From: Candidatus Hydrothermota bacterium
GTDB taxonomy: Bacteria > Hydrothermota > Hydrothermia > UBA1063
Direction: 5' to 3'
Assembly (NCBI GenBank): GCA_003644895.1
Contig: QNDO01000018.1
Coordinates: forward strand, 1-13,500
DNA length: 13,500 nucleotides
Shown: positions 6,369 through 13,500 of the stretch, one piece after another
How the letters are laid out: each line of letters starts with the position of its first letter
Numbering within the stretch: the stretch's first letter is position 1
Program-made: the position numbers and the translations under genes
Notes under the pieces: model-generated
The model's input: the letters and a program-made list of their open reading frames with translations, nothing else
The model's database searches: none
Told to the model about the DNA's origin: nothing

Positions 6369-8285
6369 ATGAGAGGTTTTAAAAAAGAAACTCTGACACC
6401 TCAAGAAATTGCTAAATTAGAAGAACTTGGAAGGATTGTCAGGGGGGACATCCTTAAAATGACCACACTTGCCAATTCGGGACACCCAGCAGGTTCAATG
6501 TCTTCTGCCGATATTTACCTTGTGGTATATTCATATGCAAATATAGATCCTAAAAATCCGGATTGGGAAGACAGGGACCGCATAATTGTTTCTCATGGTC
6601 ACACTTCTCCGGGTGTCTATGCAGTACTTGGAAGACTCGGCTTTTTTGACATAGATGATGCCATCGCATACTTTAGACTTGCAGGCTCTCCTTTCGAGGG
6701 ACATATTGAAAGGGAAGTTCCAGGAGTCGAGTGGACAACGGGAAATCTTGGCCAAGGTCTCTCTGCAGGATGTGGATTTGCACTCGCTTCAAAAATATTA
6801 AACAAAAACTTTCATGTATATGTCTTAATGAGTGATGCGGAACAGGCAAAGGGACAGGTTGCAGAAGCCAGGAGATTTGCCAGAAAATTCAATCTAAACG
6901 ATATAACCGTAATAATTGATTATAATCGACGCCAGATATCCGGTAAAACATATGAAGTAATGCCTGTAAATATCATAGAAAACTATATTTCAGATGGTTG
7001 GTATGTGCTGGAGGTAGATGGTCACAATTATCGAGAGCTGTATGAAGCAATCGTAGAATCGCATAAAATTGAGGAAGCACCTGTGGCGATAATTGCTCAT
7101 ACTGTTATGGGTAAAGGAGTCACCTTTATGGAAGGTGATGAAAAATATCATGGGAAACCATTAACCGAAGAGCAATATAAACTGGCGATCAAAGAGTTGG
7201 GGGTATCTGATGATCTGGATAAATATAAAAAAATCCGTGAAAGTAAAAAGTTTCCAGAATTTCAGCGAAAATTCTATTATGAAATAAAAATTGAATCTGG
7301 GAATCCAATTGTTTATGGATCTGATAAAAAAATTGCCACAAGAAATGCCTTTGGCAATGCTCTTAAGGACATCGCAATTTTAAACTGTAAAAATAAAGAA
7401 AGCACCCCGATAGCAGTTTTAGACTGTGATCTTGCAGGTTCTGTAAAAGTCGATGGCTTTGCTGCTATCTGTCCCAAAAGATTTTTCGAAACAGGTGTTC
7501 AAGAGCACAATGCTGCCACAGTAGCTGGTGCACTGTCAAGCCAAGGGATAATAAGTATCTTTGCAGACTTTGGAGTATTCGGAATAGACGAAACATACAA
7601 TCAGCATCGCTTAAACGATATAAATCATACAAATTTAAAACTCGTGGTAACTCACCTTGGCATAGATGTAGGAGAGGATGGTAAAACCCACCATTGTGTT
7701 GACTATATCGGAGTAATAAGAAATTTATATGGATTCAAGCTAATTATCCCTGCTGATGCAAATCAGGCAGATAAGGTAACAAGGTATATAATCTCACATT
7801 TTGGTAATTATGTACTCGGATTGGGACGGTCATCCTGGCCTATAATTACAAAAGAGGATGGGAGCCCTTACTTTGATGAGAACTACAGTTTTACATACGG
7901 GAAAATTGATGTGCTACGGGAAGGAAATGATGGAACACTGATAGTATACGGTTCTACAGCACACAAAGGGATAAGAGTACATGAAATATTAAAAGATAGC
8001 GATATTAACTTGAAATTAATTAATATTTCGAGTCCTTTTGAACTGGAAGAAGAAATTCTTGCAAACTTGCCTGGCAAACACGTGTTTGTATATGAAGATC
8101 ACAATGTATATTCTGGTCTTGGGGTTATTGTCTCAAACTATTTTGCTTCCAGAGGAATACAAAAAATTGTGCATAAATTTGGGCTTAAAAATTATTCTCC
8201 ATCGGGGAAACACTCTGATCTGTTTAACATCCTTGGACTTTCTCCTGAAAAAATAGCAGAGAAGATAAAAGAACTTATGACTTAG
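6369..8285 (+). CDS. tkt: Transketolase (full length), with altered thiamine-diphosphate motif
   Basis: Transketolase moves two-carbon ketol units between sugar phosphates in the non-oxidative pentose phosphate pathway, using thiamine diphosphate and a divalent metal. The 638 residues cover the whole enzyme in one chain. Visible are GHPAG (38-42), SHGHTSPG, GNLGQGLS, the cofactor region from about 155 to 186, and the pyrimidine-binding domain with the catalytic Glu379 (GVQEHN). A C-terminal transketolase domain ends the chain. The usual GDG of the cofactor motif reads SDA (155-157), but the metal ligands Asp156 and Asn186 (DYN) are kept. The start ATG has GGGAGG five bases upstream. The gene is divergent from the glucan operon and overlaps the convergent DUF59 gene by 11 bp at its 3' end. 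1-deoxyxylulose-5-phosphate synthase is a relative but fits the motifs less well. Confidence 0.93.
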   Translation: MRGFKKETLTPQEIAKLEELGRIVRGDILKMTTLANSGHPAGSMSSADIYLVVYSYANIDPKNPDWEDRDRIIVSHGHTSPGVYAVLGRLGFFDIDDAIAYFRLAGSPFEGHIEREVPGVEWTTGNLGQGLSAGCGFALASKILNKNFHVYVLMSDAEQAKGQVAEARRFARKFNLNDITVIIDYNRRQISGKTYEVMPVNIIENYISDGWYVLEVDGHNYRELYEAIVESHKIEEAPVAIIAHTVMGKGVTFMEGDEKYHGKPLTEEQYKLAIKELGVSDDLDKYKKIRESKKFPEFQRKFYYEIKIESGNPIVYGSDKKIATRNAFGNALKDIAILNCKNKESTPIAVLDCDLAGSVKVDGFAAICPKRFFETGVQEHNAATVAGALSSQGIISIFADFGVFGIDETYNQHRLNDINHTNLKLVVTHLGIDVGEDGKTHHCVDYIGVIRNLYGFKLIIPADANQADKVTRYIISHFGNYVLGLGRSSWPIITKEDGSPYFDENYSFTYGKIDVLREGNDGTLIVYGSTAHKGIRVHEILKDSDINLKLINISSPFELEEEILANLPGKHVFVYEDHNVYSGLGVIVSNYFASRGIQKIVHKFGLKNYSPSGKHSDLFNILGLSPEKIAEKIKELMT

Positions 8286-8583
8286 AGATTATATTGTTAA
8301 TTTCGTCTTCGTATTTATGATGACGAATTGTTACCTTGATTTTTTTCCCAGGACACACTTTGATGATGATTTGTTTTATTTTTTTACCTATGTAGACACA
8401 GGTTGATTTCAAGGAAAATTTATTGGGAGGACCGAAAACTACAGCTACATTTTCATCATTAATGTGAATATAATCTATGAGTTTTTTTTCTCGTAGGGTT
8501 TGCCCACTTTCAGGGTCTCTAATATTCGATATTTCCTCAAAAATTTTATTTTTCAGAGCTTCGGGGGGATAATTACACGTCAA
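8275..8583 (-). CDS. DUF59/MIP18-like protein (possible iron-sulfur assembly factor)
   Basis: The 102-residue protein matches the DUF59 (MIP18, PaaD, SufT-like) pattern by eye. It has an N-terminal helix, then IRDPESGQ, a hydrophobic strand pair (KLIDYIHI, VAVVFGPP), a Ser-Thr-Cys ahead of a helix, and a final beta strand (KKIKVTIRHH). Members of this family act in iron-sulfur cluster assembly or maturation of cluster proteins. The match here is moderate and no search was run. The start is a TTG at 8583. It has AGAGGTG about nine bases upstream, inside the end of the Rrf2 gene, three bases after that gene's TAA, so translation is probably coupled. Three cysteines are present. The 3' end overlaps transketolase by 11 bp. 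An iron-sulfur role is supported mainly by the Rrf2 neighbour. Confidence 0.65.
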   Translation of the reverse strand: MTCNYPPEALKNKIFEEISNIRDPESGQTLREKKLIDYIHINDENVAVVFGPPNKFSLKSTCVYIGKKIKQIIIKVCPGKKIKVTIRHHKYEDEINNIISKS

Positions 8584-8586
8584 AAT

Positions 8587-9014
8587 TTACTTCACCTCTT
8601 TAAGGAGTTCTTTTTGCCTATCTGCAAGTTCTTTCAATGTTTTTTCTTTCAAAAGTCGGGAAACTGCCTCACTAATTTCCACCCATACTTCTCTTGCAGC
8701 ACATTTTTTCGATAATTCACACAACTCTGGAGCCGAAACACAATCTACAACTTCTATCTTACCCATTAAAGCTTCTACAATTTCATGGGCAGTAATCTCT
8801 TCAGGAGGACGGGAGAGTTTGTACCCTCCTCCAATTCCTCTCATACTTTTTACCAATCCGTAATTTTCAAGAACTAAGGATATCTGTTTTAAATATTTAG
8901 GTGAAATGTTCTGATTCTCTGCTATTTACTCAATGGAATGTAATCTTTACTGGCGCTCATGGCGAGCTCTATCATCATCCTTAAACCGTATCTTACCCTT
9001 GTTGATATTTTCAT
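8587..9014 (-). pseudogene. Rrf2/IscR-family transcriptional regulator, interrupted by an apparent one-base deletion
   Basis: From the ATG at 9014, which has AAAAGGAG four to five bases upstream, the frame reads MKISTRVRYGLRMM and continues for 30 codons to TAG at 8924-8922. Re-entering one base back at 8925, the next frame continues the same family without a gap (IAENQNISPKYLKQI, then MRGIGGGYKLSRP) to TAA at 8589-8587. Restoring one A in the A run gives 142 residues, the normal length. This covers the winged-helix DNA-binding domain and three cysteines at 92, 99 and 105, nearly the IscR cluster-ligand positions. It probably senses iron-sulfur status or redox and regulates the coupled DUF59 gene. 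Whether the break is real or a sequencing error cannot be told. The downstream half alone, from 8856, would lack the DNA-recognition part and is unlikely to be an independent gene. Confidence 0.85.
8922..8927 (-). other. Frameshift position in the Rrf2-family gene
   Basis: On the minus strand AGT AAA is followed directly by TAG. The family continuation needs AGT AAA ATA GCA, so one A is missing from an expected run of four. The downstream frame has its own stop (TAA, 8928-8926) just above this point. The two frames therefore abut with almost no overlap. Confidence 0.85.
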
Positions 9015-9061
9015 TTTACTCCTTTTGTAATTTCTTTTATTACATTTTACAATAAAGCATA

Positions 9062-9104
9062 ACTTAAGAAAAATCAAGTAAAGTTGAAAACTTCTTTCTT
9101 AAGT
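9062..9104. promoter_or_regulatory. Inverted repeat between rrf2 and moxR, candidate operator
   Basis: ACTTAAGAAA (9062-9071) and TTTCTTAAGT (9095-9104) are perfect inverted copies 23 bp apart. Each is built on a CTTAAG palindrome, the two centres being 35 bp apart. A second palindrome, AAGTT-GAA-AACTT (9081-9093), lies near the centre. The right arm falls in the spacer of the proposed moxR promoter. The left arm falls where an rrf2 -35 would be if TAAAAT at 9049-9044 is its -10. The region is AT-rich, so function is unproven. Confidence 0.4.
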
Positions 9105-9112
9105 CTTAACAT
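9084..9112 (+). promoter_or_regulatory. Promoter of the moxR operon, probably giving a leaderless mRNA
   Basis: TTGAAA (9084-9089), a 17 bp spacer and TAACAT (9107-9112) precede the ATG at 9120 by seven bases. Transcription would start at or next to the start codon. No Shine-Dalgarno sequence is seen. The TTG of the -35 can be mistaken for an earlier start codon. Confidence 0.45.
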
Positions 9113-9119
9113 TAATAAG

Positions 9120-10031
9120 ATGGACTATATAGCATCGATCATAAATGAATTAAAAAGAACGATTAAAGGTGAAGAGACCAACATAAAGATAGTACTTTCT
9201 GCTTTTCTGGCTGATGGGCATGTACTTCTTGAAGGACCTCCGGGCACTGGTAAAACTACACTGGCAATAGCTTTTTCAAGAGTCCTGGGACTTCGCTACC
9301 GGAGGATACAATTCACAAGTGACCTTTTACCCTCAGATATTTTAGGAACTTATATATATAATCAACATTCACATAAATTTGAGTTTTCCAGGGGTCCTAT
9401 ATTCAACAATTTAATACTTGCTGATGAGATCAATAGGGCATCTCCCAAAACTCAAAGTGCCCTTCTTGAGGCCATGGAAGAAAAACAGGTTACTATTGAG
9501 GGGAATACCTTTAAACTACCAGCCCCCTTTTTTGTAATTGCCACTCAAAACCCTCTTGATTATTCAGGAACCTTTCCCCTACCCATAACCCAGCTTGATA
9601 GATTTATGGTGAGGCTTAAAATGGATTTCCCAAATAAAAAAGCAGAAAAAGAGATTCTTATTGAGGATGATCCCAGAGAAATTGCCAAAAGTCTTCCATC
9701 TGTCGTGAATCCAGATATCTTGCTCAATATTCAAAAGGAAATAAAAAGCGTTCATATAGATGAAAGCCTTATTGAGTATATACTCGAGATTGCCAGTAGA
9801 ACCAGGATACATCCCCAAATTAAAGAAGGACTGAGCCCCCGGGCATCTTTACATCTTATGAGAATATCGAAATCTTTTGCTTATGTGAATAAGAGAAAAT
9901 TTGTCATTCCCGATGATATCAGGACACTGTTTGTCCCTGTTGCATCCCATCGCATATTATGTGACATCCCATCCTGTGATTTAAAGGTATTTTTAGAGGA
10001 GCTTATTTTAGAAATTCCTTTTCCAAAATGA
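9120..10031 (+). CDS. moxR: MoxR-family AAA+ ATPase
   Basis: MoxR ATPases are AAA+ chaperones that help mature or assemble partner proteins, often membrane or von Willebrand-domain proteins. From ATG 9120 the protein has 303 residues, a usual length for the family. Walker A is GPPGTGKT (39-46), Walker B is LILADE (98-103) followed by INRASPKTQSALLEAMEE, and sensor 1 is ATQNP. A helical lid domain with GLSPRASLHLM follows. An in-frame TTG at 9084 would add 12 residues, but homologous sequence begins at the ATG and the TTG fits better as a promoter element. The stop overlaps the DUF58 start (ATGA at 10028-10031), so the two are translationally coupled. The partner is most likely the DUF58 and transglutaminase pair downstream. 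Confidence 0.93.
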   Translation: MDYIASIINELKRTIKGEETNIKIVLSAFLADGHVLLEGPPGTGKTTLAIAFSRVLGLRYRRIQFTSDLLPSDILGTYIYNQHSHKFEFSRGPIFNNLILADEINRASPKTQSALLEAMEEKQVTIEGNTFKLPAPFFVIATQNPLDYSGTFPLPITQLDRFMVRLKMDFPNKKAEKEILIEDDPREIAKSLPSVVNPDILLNIQKEIKSVHIDESLIEYILEIASRTRIHPQIKEGLSPRASLHLMRISKSFAYVNKRKFVIPDDIRTLFVPVASHRILCDIPSCDLKVFLEELILEIPFPK

Positions 10032-10927
10032 AATTCCCTGTTTTTAGGAAATCCAGGGTAAAGTTAAGACGATGGGGTTATGTATATGCAGGAATAACTC
10101 TCCTCACAGGTTTTGCTGCTGTAAACTCGGGGAATAATCTTCTTTATATTATTCTTGCATTTTTACTTGCACTTATGGCCCTCTCTGGATTCGTGAGTTT
10201 TCTCAACATGGCAGGGCTGAGCATATTATATGTTACATATGATGAAATTTACGCAAAAACTCCAGGATATATCAAAATTAGCATAAAAAACTCGAAGTCT
10301 TTCCCCTCGTTTTTATTGTTTGTGGGTTTCAAGCCAGAAATTGCCGATTTACATTCACCCATCTTATACATTCCCCCTAAAAGTGAGAAAAATGTAAGTA
10401 TTAGAGTATACTATACAAATAGAGGTCCTTGGGGACTTAATAGTGTTTACCTCTATTCTCCATTCCCTTTTGGATTCACATGGAGGTTCAAAAAACTAAA
10501 GGCTAAAGCCTCCATACTGGTTTTTCCCCATATAATCCATATAAGTGGTTCTGTAGAGGAATTTCTTAGAGCGGAAAATGGATTTATTTCAAGTTCAACG
10601 AGAGAAGGAACCGGCGGAGATTTTTTGGGTCTCAGAGAATATCGAAGGGGGGATCCCGCATATAGAATCTACTGGAAGAAGCATAAAAAGGAAGGTGACC
10701 TCTATATTAAACAGTTTTTGGATGAGGGAAATAAAAAGATAATCCTTCACATTTCTGAAAATGCGTCAGAAAAATTAATAGAGAGAACTGCCTCTATAGC
10801 ATGCAGGCTATTGGAACAGGGAAGCTTAGTAGGACTTAAAACTGATAGGGATTTTATCCCTCCCTCAACAGGACGTTTACAAAAATTGGAGATATTAAAG
10901 ACACTTGCATTACTTGGTTATGATTGA
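10028..10927 (+). CDS. DUF58 membrane-anchored protein, MoxR partner
   Basis: The 299-residue protein has two transmembrane segments in its first 75 residues. These are followed by a beta-rich region and the DUF58 signature GGDFLGLREYRRGD with IYWKKHKKEGDLYIKQF (about residues 196-230). Longer DUF58 proteins continue into a von Willebrand-like fold with a DxSxS metal site. Here the matching strand reads IILHISENAS, so the first Asp is missing, and the chain ends soon after. This is the short form commonly paired with TgpA-like proteins. The function is not established; a scaffold for the transglutaminase complex or a MoxR client is plausible. The start overlaps the moxR stop by four bases, and the stop lies inside the next gene's start region. 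Confidence 0.92.
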   Translation: MKFPVFRKSRVKLRRWGYVYAGITLLTGFAAVNSGNNLLYIILAFLLALMALSGFVSFLNMAGLSILYVTYDEIYAKTPGYIKISIKNSKSFPSFLLFVGFKPEIADLHSPILYIPPKSEKNVSIRVYYTNRGPWGLNSVYLYSPFPFGFTWRFKKLKAKASILVFPHIIHISGSVEEFLRAENGFISSSTREGTGGDFLGLREYRRGDPAYRIYWKKHKKEGDLYIKQFLDEGNKKIILHISENASEKLIERTASIACRLLEQGSLVGLKTDRDFIPPSTGRLQKLEILKTLALLGYD

Positions 10928-12788
10928 AAAAAAATTAAAATTGACCCTATATTTAACTCTGTCTATTTCTTTGATATCGCTTACACATGCTCTTTTTCCA
11001 TTCGGTATTTTTCTTGCTTTACCGGTGATCTTGGGCATCTATCTGGATATAAAGAATAAATCTTTACTGAATGCAAAATGGACTACTTTTCTTGCAATTA
11101 CTGGATTTCTGGCATTCGCCGTGTTTGCTATACGGTTCCCCTTCGAGGCAATAGGATATCTTTTAATATATTTAATCTCTCTCAGGGCCCTCGGGGAAAA
11201 AAATTTAAGAGAGTACAAACAAATTTTTGCCCTTTCCTTTTTTGCTCTTGTGGCGAGTTCTATCTTTCATTATTCCCTTATTTTTCTGTTATATGTGGCC
11301 TTCTACATATTGTCAGGCTCCTTCACCTTATTAATATTTTCCTTTTTAGGTGATACCACAGGACATACTCTTGACTATTCCATATTTAGAAAGCTCCTTA
11401 AATTCGTTCTTTATTTTGATTTTTCTGTTATTATATTGTCAATCCCTCTTTTTATAATACTTCCCCGTAGTCCTTATGTATTCTTTAGAGCTCCGTCGTA
11501 TATACACAGTGAGATTGAAGGCTTCGGTAATGAAATTAACATAGGCGAAATATCACAAAACTTTAATATAGACAGAGTCATCATGAGAGTCAAGCCATTA
11601 CAGAGTACTTTTCCGAAGGTTCTTTATATTCGAGGAAATGTACTGGACGACTTTGATGGAAAAATGTGGAAAAGAACTCACAGTATCCCCTATAAGTGGC
11701 AGAAACTTGAAAAAATTCAGTTTGTAAAGCATAGAAAGACTTCGGGAAAATATGAGATTCAGCTCACTCCCATGGAAACTAAAGTTCTATATATGGTTGA
11801 TTTTCCACATACGATTCTACCCGGGAATTTACATGTATTTAAGGACTGGGGAAGAGTTATCAGTTTCCCTCCCGGTAAAATTAGCCACATAACGGTATAC
11901 AAAAGTTTTAATACAGATCTCTATACCGACGAGCTGGATAATAGAGAAATATTTCTCTCCATCCCCCATGAATTAGAAGGCGTAGTAGATTCTATTTTAT
12001 TTGTTATGGGAATCCCAGAAAAAAGGGATATAAGAATTATTCGGGCCAAAATAGAAAATTATCTCAAAAATAATTTTAGGTACACCATCAATGTTTCTTC
12101 ATCAAAAGACCCTGTAAAAGACTTCCTAAAGAAAAAAGAGGGGTATTGTGAACATTTCGCAACTCTCGCTGCTCTAATGTTGAGAAGATTGGGAATACCG
12201 TCACGTCTCGTAGTAGGCTTCAGAACTATGGAATGGAATCCTTACGGAAAATACTATGTGGTTAGAGTTAAACATGCACATGCATGGGTTGAATATTTCA
12301 GCCAAGGGCAGTGGCTCCGTTTAGATCCCACCCCTGTACAAGTAGGTTTAAACTATATTGCCAGACTCGCAGAATACTGGGATTATTTAATCTACCTTTG
12401 GAATACACAGATTTTACAATTCAATTATCTAGCGCAAATAAAAATTTTTCTGGCTTTTAAACTACAATTGCAGAAATTGATAGAATTCAAAATCCCCCGC
12501 AGTGTGTACCCAGTGATGGTATTTCTTTTACTTTTAGTTGCGGTACTTACCAAATTTTTCCATAGATTTCGGATTCATCCTGCTACTCGTTATCTCAATA
12601 AATTTGAAAAATTCATGAAAAAAAGAGGCTATGAATTTAAAATTGGCGAGACACCTCTAGAATTCTCACAAAGATTCTGTAACCCGCTTATACAGGAATT
12701 TATTGAGGTGTATTATCAAGCTCGTTTTGGGGGAATAAATATCCAAGAACTTAAAAAATTGTATCTCAAAATCAAGAAAACTTTTTAA
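10920..12788 (+). CDS. TgpA-like membrane transglutaminase (DUF3488/transglutaminase-like)
   Basis: The 622-residue protein begins with about six membrane helices (residues 1 to about 190). A large extracytoplasmic region holds a transglutaminase-like domain whose Cys410 (YCEHF), His454 (HAHAWVEY) and Asp469 (RLDPTP) form the expected catalytic triad. One more membrane helix (about 528-547) and a short cytosolic tail follow, as in TgpA of Pseudomonas. Family members are periplasmic-facing enzymes thought to act on proteins or peptides in the envelope; the substrate is unknown. I chose ATG 10920, which overlaps the DUF58 stop by eight bases. An in-frame TTG at 10905 would add five residues. 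No clear Shine-Dalgarno sequence exists, so coupling to DUF58 is likely. The 3' end overlaps fabF by 17 bp on the opposite strand. Confidence 0.92.
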   Translation: MIEKKLKLTLYLTLSISLISLTHALFPFGIFLALPVILGIYLDIKNKSLLNAKWTTFLAITGFLAFAVFAIRFPFEAIGYLLIYLISLRALGEKNLREYKQIFALSFFALVASSIFHYSLIFLLYVAFYILSGSFTLLIFSFLGDTTGHTLDYSIFRKLLKFVLYFDFSVIILSIPLFIILPRSPYVFFRAPSYIHSEIEGFGNEINIGEISQNFNIDRVIMRVKPLQSTFPKVLYIRGNVLDDFDGKMWKRTHSIPYKWQKLEKIQFVKHRKTSGKYEIQLTPMETKVLYMVDFPHTILPGNLHVFKDWGRVISFPPGKISHITVYKSFNTDLYTDELDNREIFLSIPHELEGVVDSILFVMGIPEKRDIRIIRAKIENYLKNNFRYTINVSSSKDPVKDFLKKKEGYCEHFATLAALMLRRLGIPSRLVVGFRTMEWNPYGKYYVVRVKHAHAWVEYFSQGQWLRLDPTPVQVGLNYIARLAEYWDYLIYLWNTQILQFNYLAQIKIFLAFKLQLQKLIEFKIPRSVYPVMVFLLLLVAVLTKFFHRFRIHPATRYLNKFEKFMKKRGYEFKIGETPLEFSQRFCNPLIQEFIEVYYQARFGGINIQELKKLYLKIKKTF

Positions 12789-13500
12789 CCAGAAGTGTGG
12801 CGTTATGTCCTCCGAATCCAAAAGAATTACTTATAGCCACATTCACAGTTGCTTCTCTATAGGTTGTAGGTACATAATCCAGGTCACATTCAGGGTCGGG
12901 ATTCTCATAATTTCTCGTGGGATGAATCCTGTTTGTACACACGCTCATAACAGTAACTATAAATTCCAACGCTCCCGCTGCACCCAGAAGATGACCGGTC
13001 ATGGATTTAGTAGATGATACAGGAACCCTGTAAGCATATTCTCCTAAAAGACGTTTTATAGCTTTAGTTTCCATTATATCATTAAGTTTAGTGGAAGTTC
13101 CATGGGCGTTTATGTAGTCAATTCCCTGAGGAGAAATTCCTGCATCCTCTACGGCCCGTCGCATAGATTGATAAGCTCCCTCTCCTTCAGGATGAGGGGC
13201 AGTAATGTGATAGGCATCTGCGCTGGCCCCATAACCTGCAAGTTCCGCATATATCTTTGCATTTCTCCGTTCAGCATGTTCTAGACTCTCTAAAACCACA
13301 ACTGCAGCGCCCTCTGCCATAACAAAGCCGTCTCTTTCTAAATCAAAGGGCCTTGACGCCTTTTCTGGCTCATCATTTCTTGAAGATAAAGCCTTCATGC
13401 TCGAAAATCCTGCCACTCCTATAGGGGTGACCGGGGCCTCCGCCCCGCCTCAGTCATGATGTCCGCGTCACCACGTTGTATAATTCTCATGGCTTCGCCA
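12772..13500 (-). CDS. fabF: 3-oxoacyl-ACP synthase II (FabF), C-terminal part, with an apparent frameshift; 5' end outside window
   Basis: FabF condenses malonyl-ACP with acyl-ACP in fatty acid elongation. The piece from 13449 down to TGA at 12774-12772 is the C-terminal thiolase-fold half. It shows FDLERDGFVMAEGA, the catalytic His of AHGTSTKLND (codon 13104-13102), the Lys and His of STKSMTGH, and the final NSFGFGGHN. From the window edge to 13452 another frame reads GEAMRIIQRGDADIM, the segment that normally comes just before. The two are joined only if one base is restored near 13450. The active-site Cys lies upstream of the window. As the gene is normally essential, a sequencing or assembly error is at least as likely as a real defect. 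No intact start exists in the window; a GTG at 13416 is internal. The 3' end overlaps the convergent TgpA-like gene. Confidence 0.9.
13444..13456 (-). other. Frameshift position in fabF
   Basis: On the minus strand ATC ATG ACT G is followed by A GGC GGG GCG GAG, where the family reads IM-(one residue)-A-GGAEAP. One base is missing at about 13451-13450. Unshifted, the upstream frame ends at TAG 13421-13419, and the downstream frame has a TGA at 13452-13450. A G+C-rich, self-complementary stretch (13428-13449) lies right beside it, a sequence type prone to sequencing compression. Confidence 0.8.

Noticed and set aside
8587..8856. Independent 89-residue gene starting at TTG 8856
   Set aside because: It is the downstream part of the Rrf2 gene after the frameshift; homologous sequence continues upstream in the same frame to 8925.
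8922..8930. Programmed -1 frameshift in the Rrf2 gene
   Set aside because: AGT AAA TAG is not a slippery heptamer and no stimulating structure is evident. Programmed shifting is not known in this family.
9084..9119. TTG start giving a MoxR protein 12 residues longer
   Set aside because: The extra residues do not resemble the family N-terminus, there is no good ribosome site, and the TTG fits as a -35 element.
10905..10919. TTG start for the TgpA-like gene
   Set aside because: It adds only five residues upstream of a good ATG at 10920, and neither has a clear ribosome site.

Overview
The window is a compact, AT-rich bacterial chromosome segment. It comes from a Gram-negative (diderm) organism: it carries two outer-membrane beta-barrel proteins ending in phenylalanine and two lipoproteins. 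There are about 12 genes, many overlapping. Two convergent gene pairs overlap at their 3' ends, and one further convergent pair is 11 bp apart. The compactness and protein style recall uncultivated, possibly thermophilic, lineages such as WOR-3/Hydrothermae or the FCB group. That placement is a guess from style, not from a marker gene. No tRNA, rRNA, CRISPR array, insertion sequence or phage gene was seen.

Layout. Positions 2-811 (+) hold the C-terminal two thirds of purF (purine synthesis, 4Fe-4S type). Positions 823-6230 (-) are a five-gene, tightly coupled operon. In transcription order it encodes a beta-barrel porin-like protein, a CBM48-beta-barrel fusion, a small CBM48 lipoprotein, a four-helix membrane protein and a three-domain lipoprotein with starch-binding-like and glucodextranase-C-like modules. 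Taken together it looks like an alpha-glucan (starch/glycogen) capture apparatus at the outer membrane that is not of the SusC/SusD type. No catalytic domain is visible. Transketolase (6369-8285, +) is divergently transcribed from it across a 138 bp promoter region.

Next, on the minus strand, come an IscR-like Rrf2 regulator, broken by an apparent one-base deletion, and a translationally coupled DUF59/MIP18-like protein. This is probably an iron-sulfur-related pair. Divergent from it is the well-known three-gene set MoxR ATPase, DUF58 protein and TgpA-like transglutaminase membrane protein (9120-12788, +), coupled by overlapping starts and stops. The window ends with the C-terminal part of fabF on the minus strand, which also carries an apparent one-base deletion near its interrupted end.

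Regulation. Two operons, the outer-membrane cluster and moxR, appear to start with leaderless transcripts. Each has a -35/-10 pair with 17 bp spacing, and the -10 ends 6-7 bp before an ATG that lacks a Shine-Dalgarno sequence. Most genes inside operons instead have good GGAG-type sites or overlap-coupled starts. A 10 bp inverted repeat built on two CTTAAG palindromes lies between rrf2 and moxR and is a candidate operator. The most interesting content is the CBM48-beta-barrel glucan cluster.
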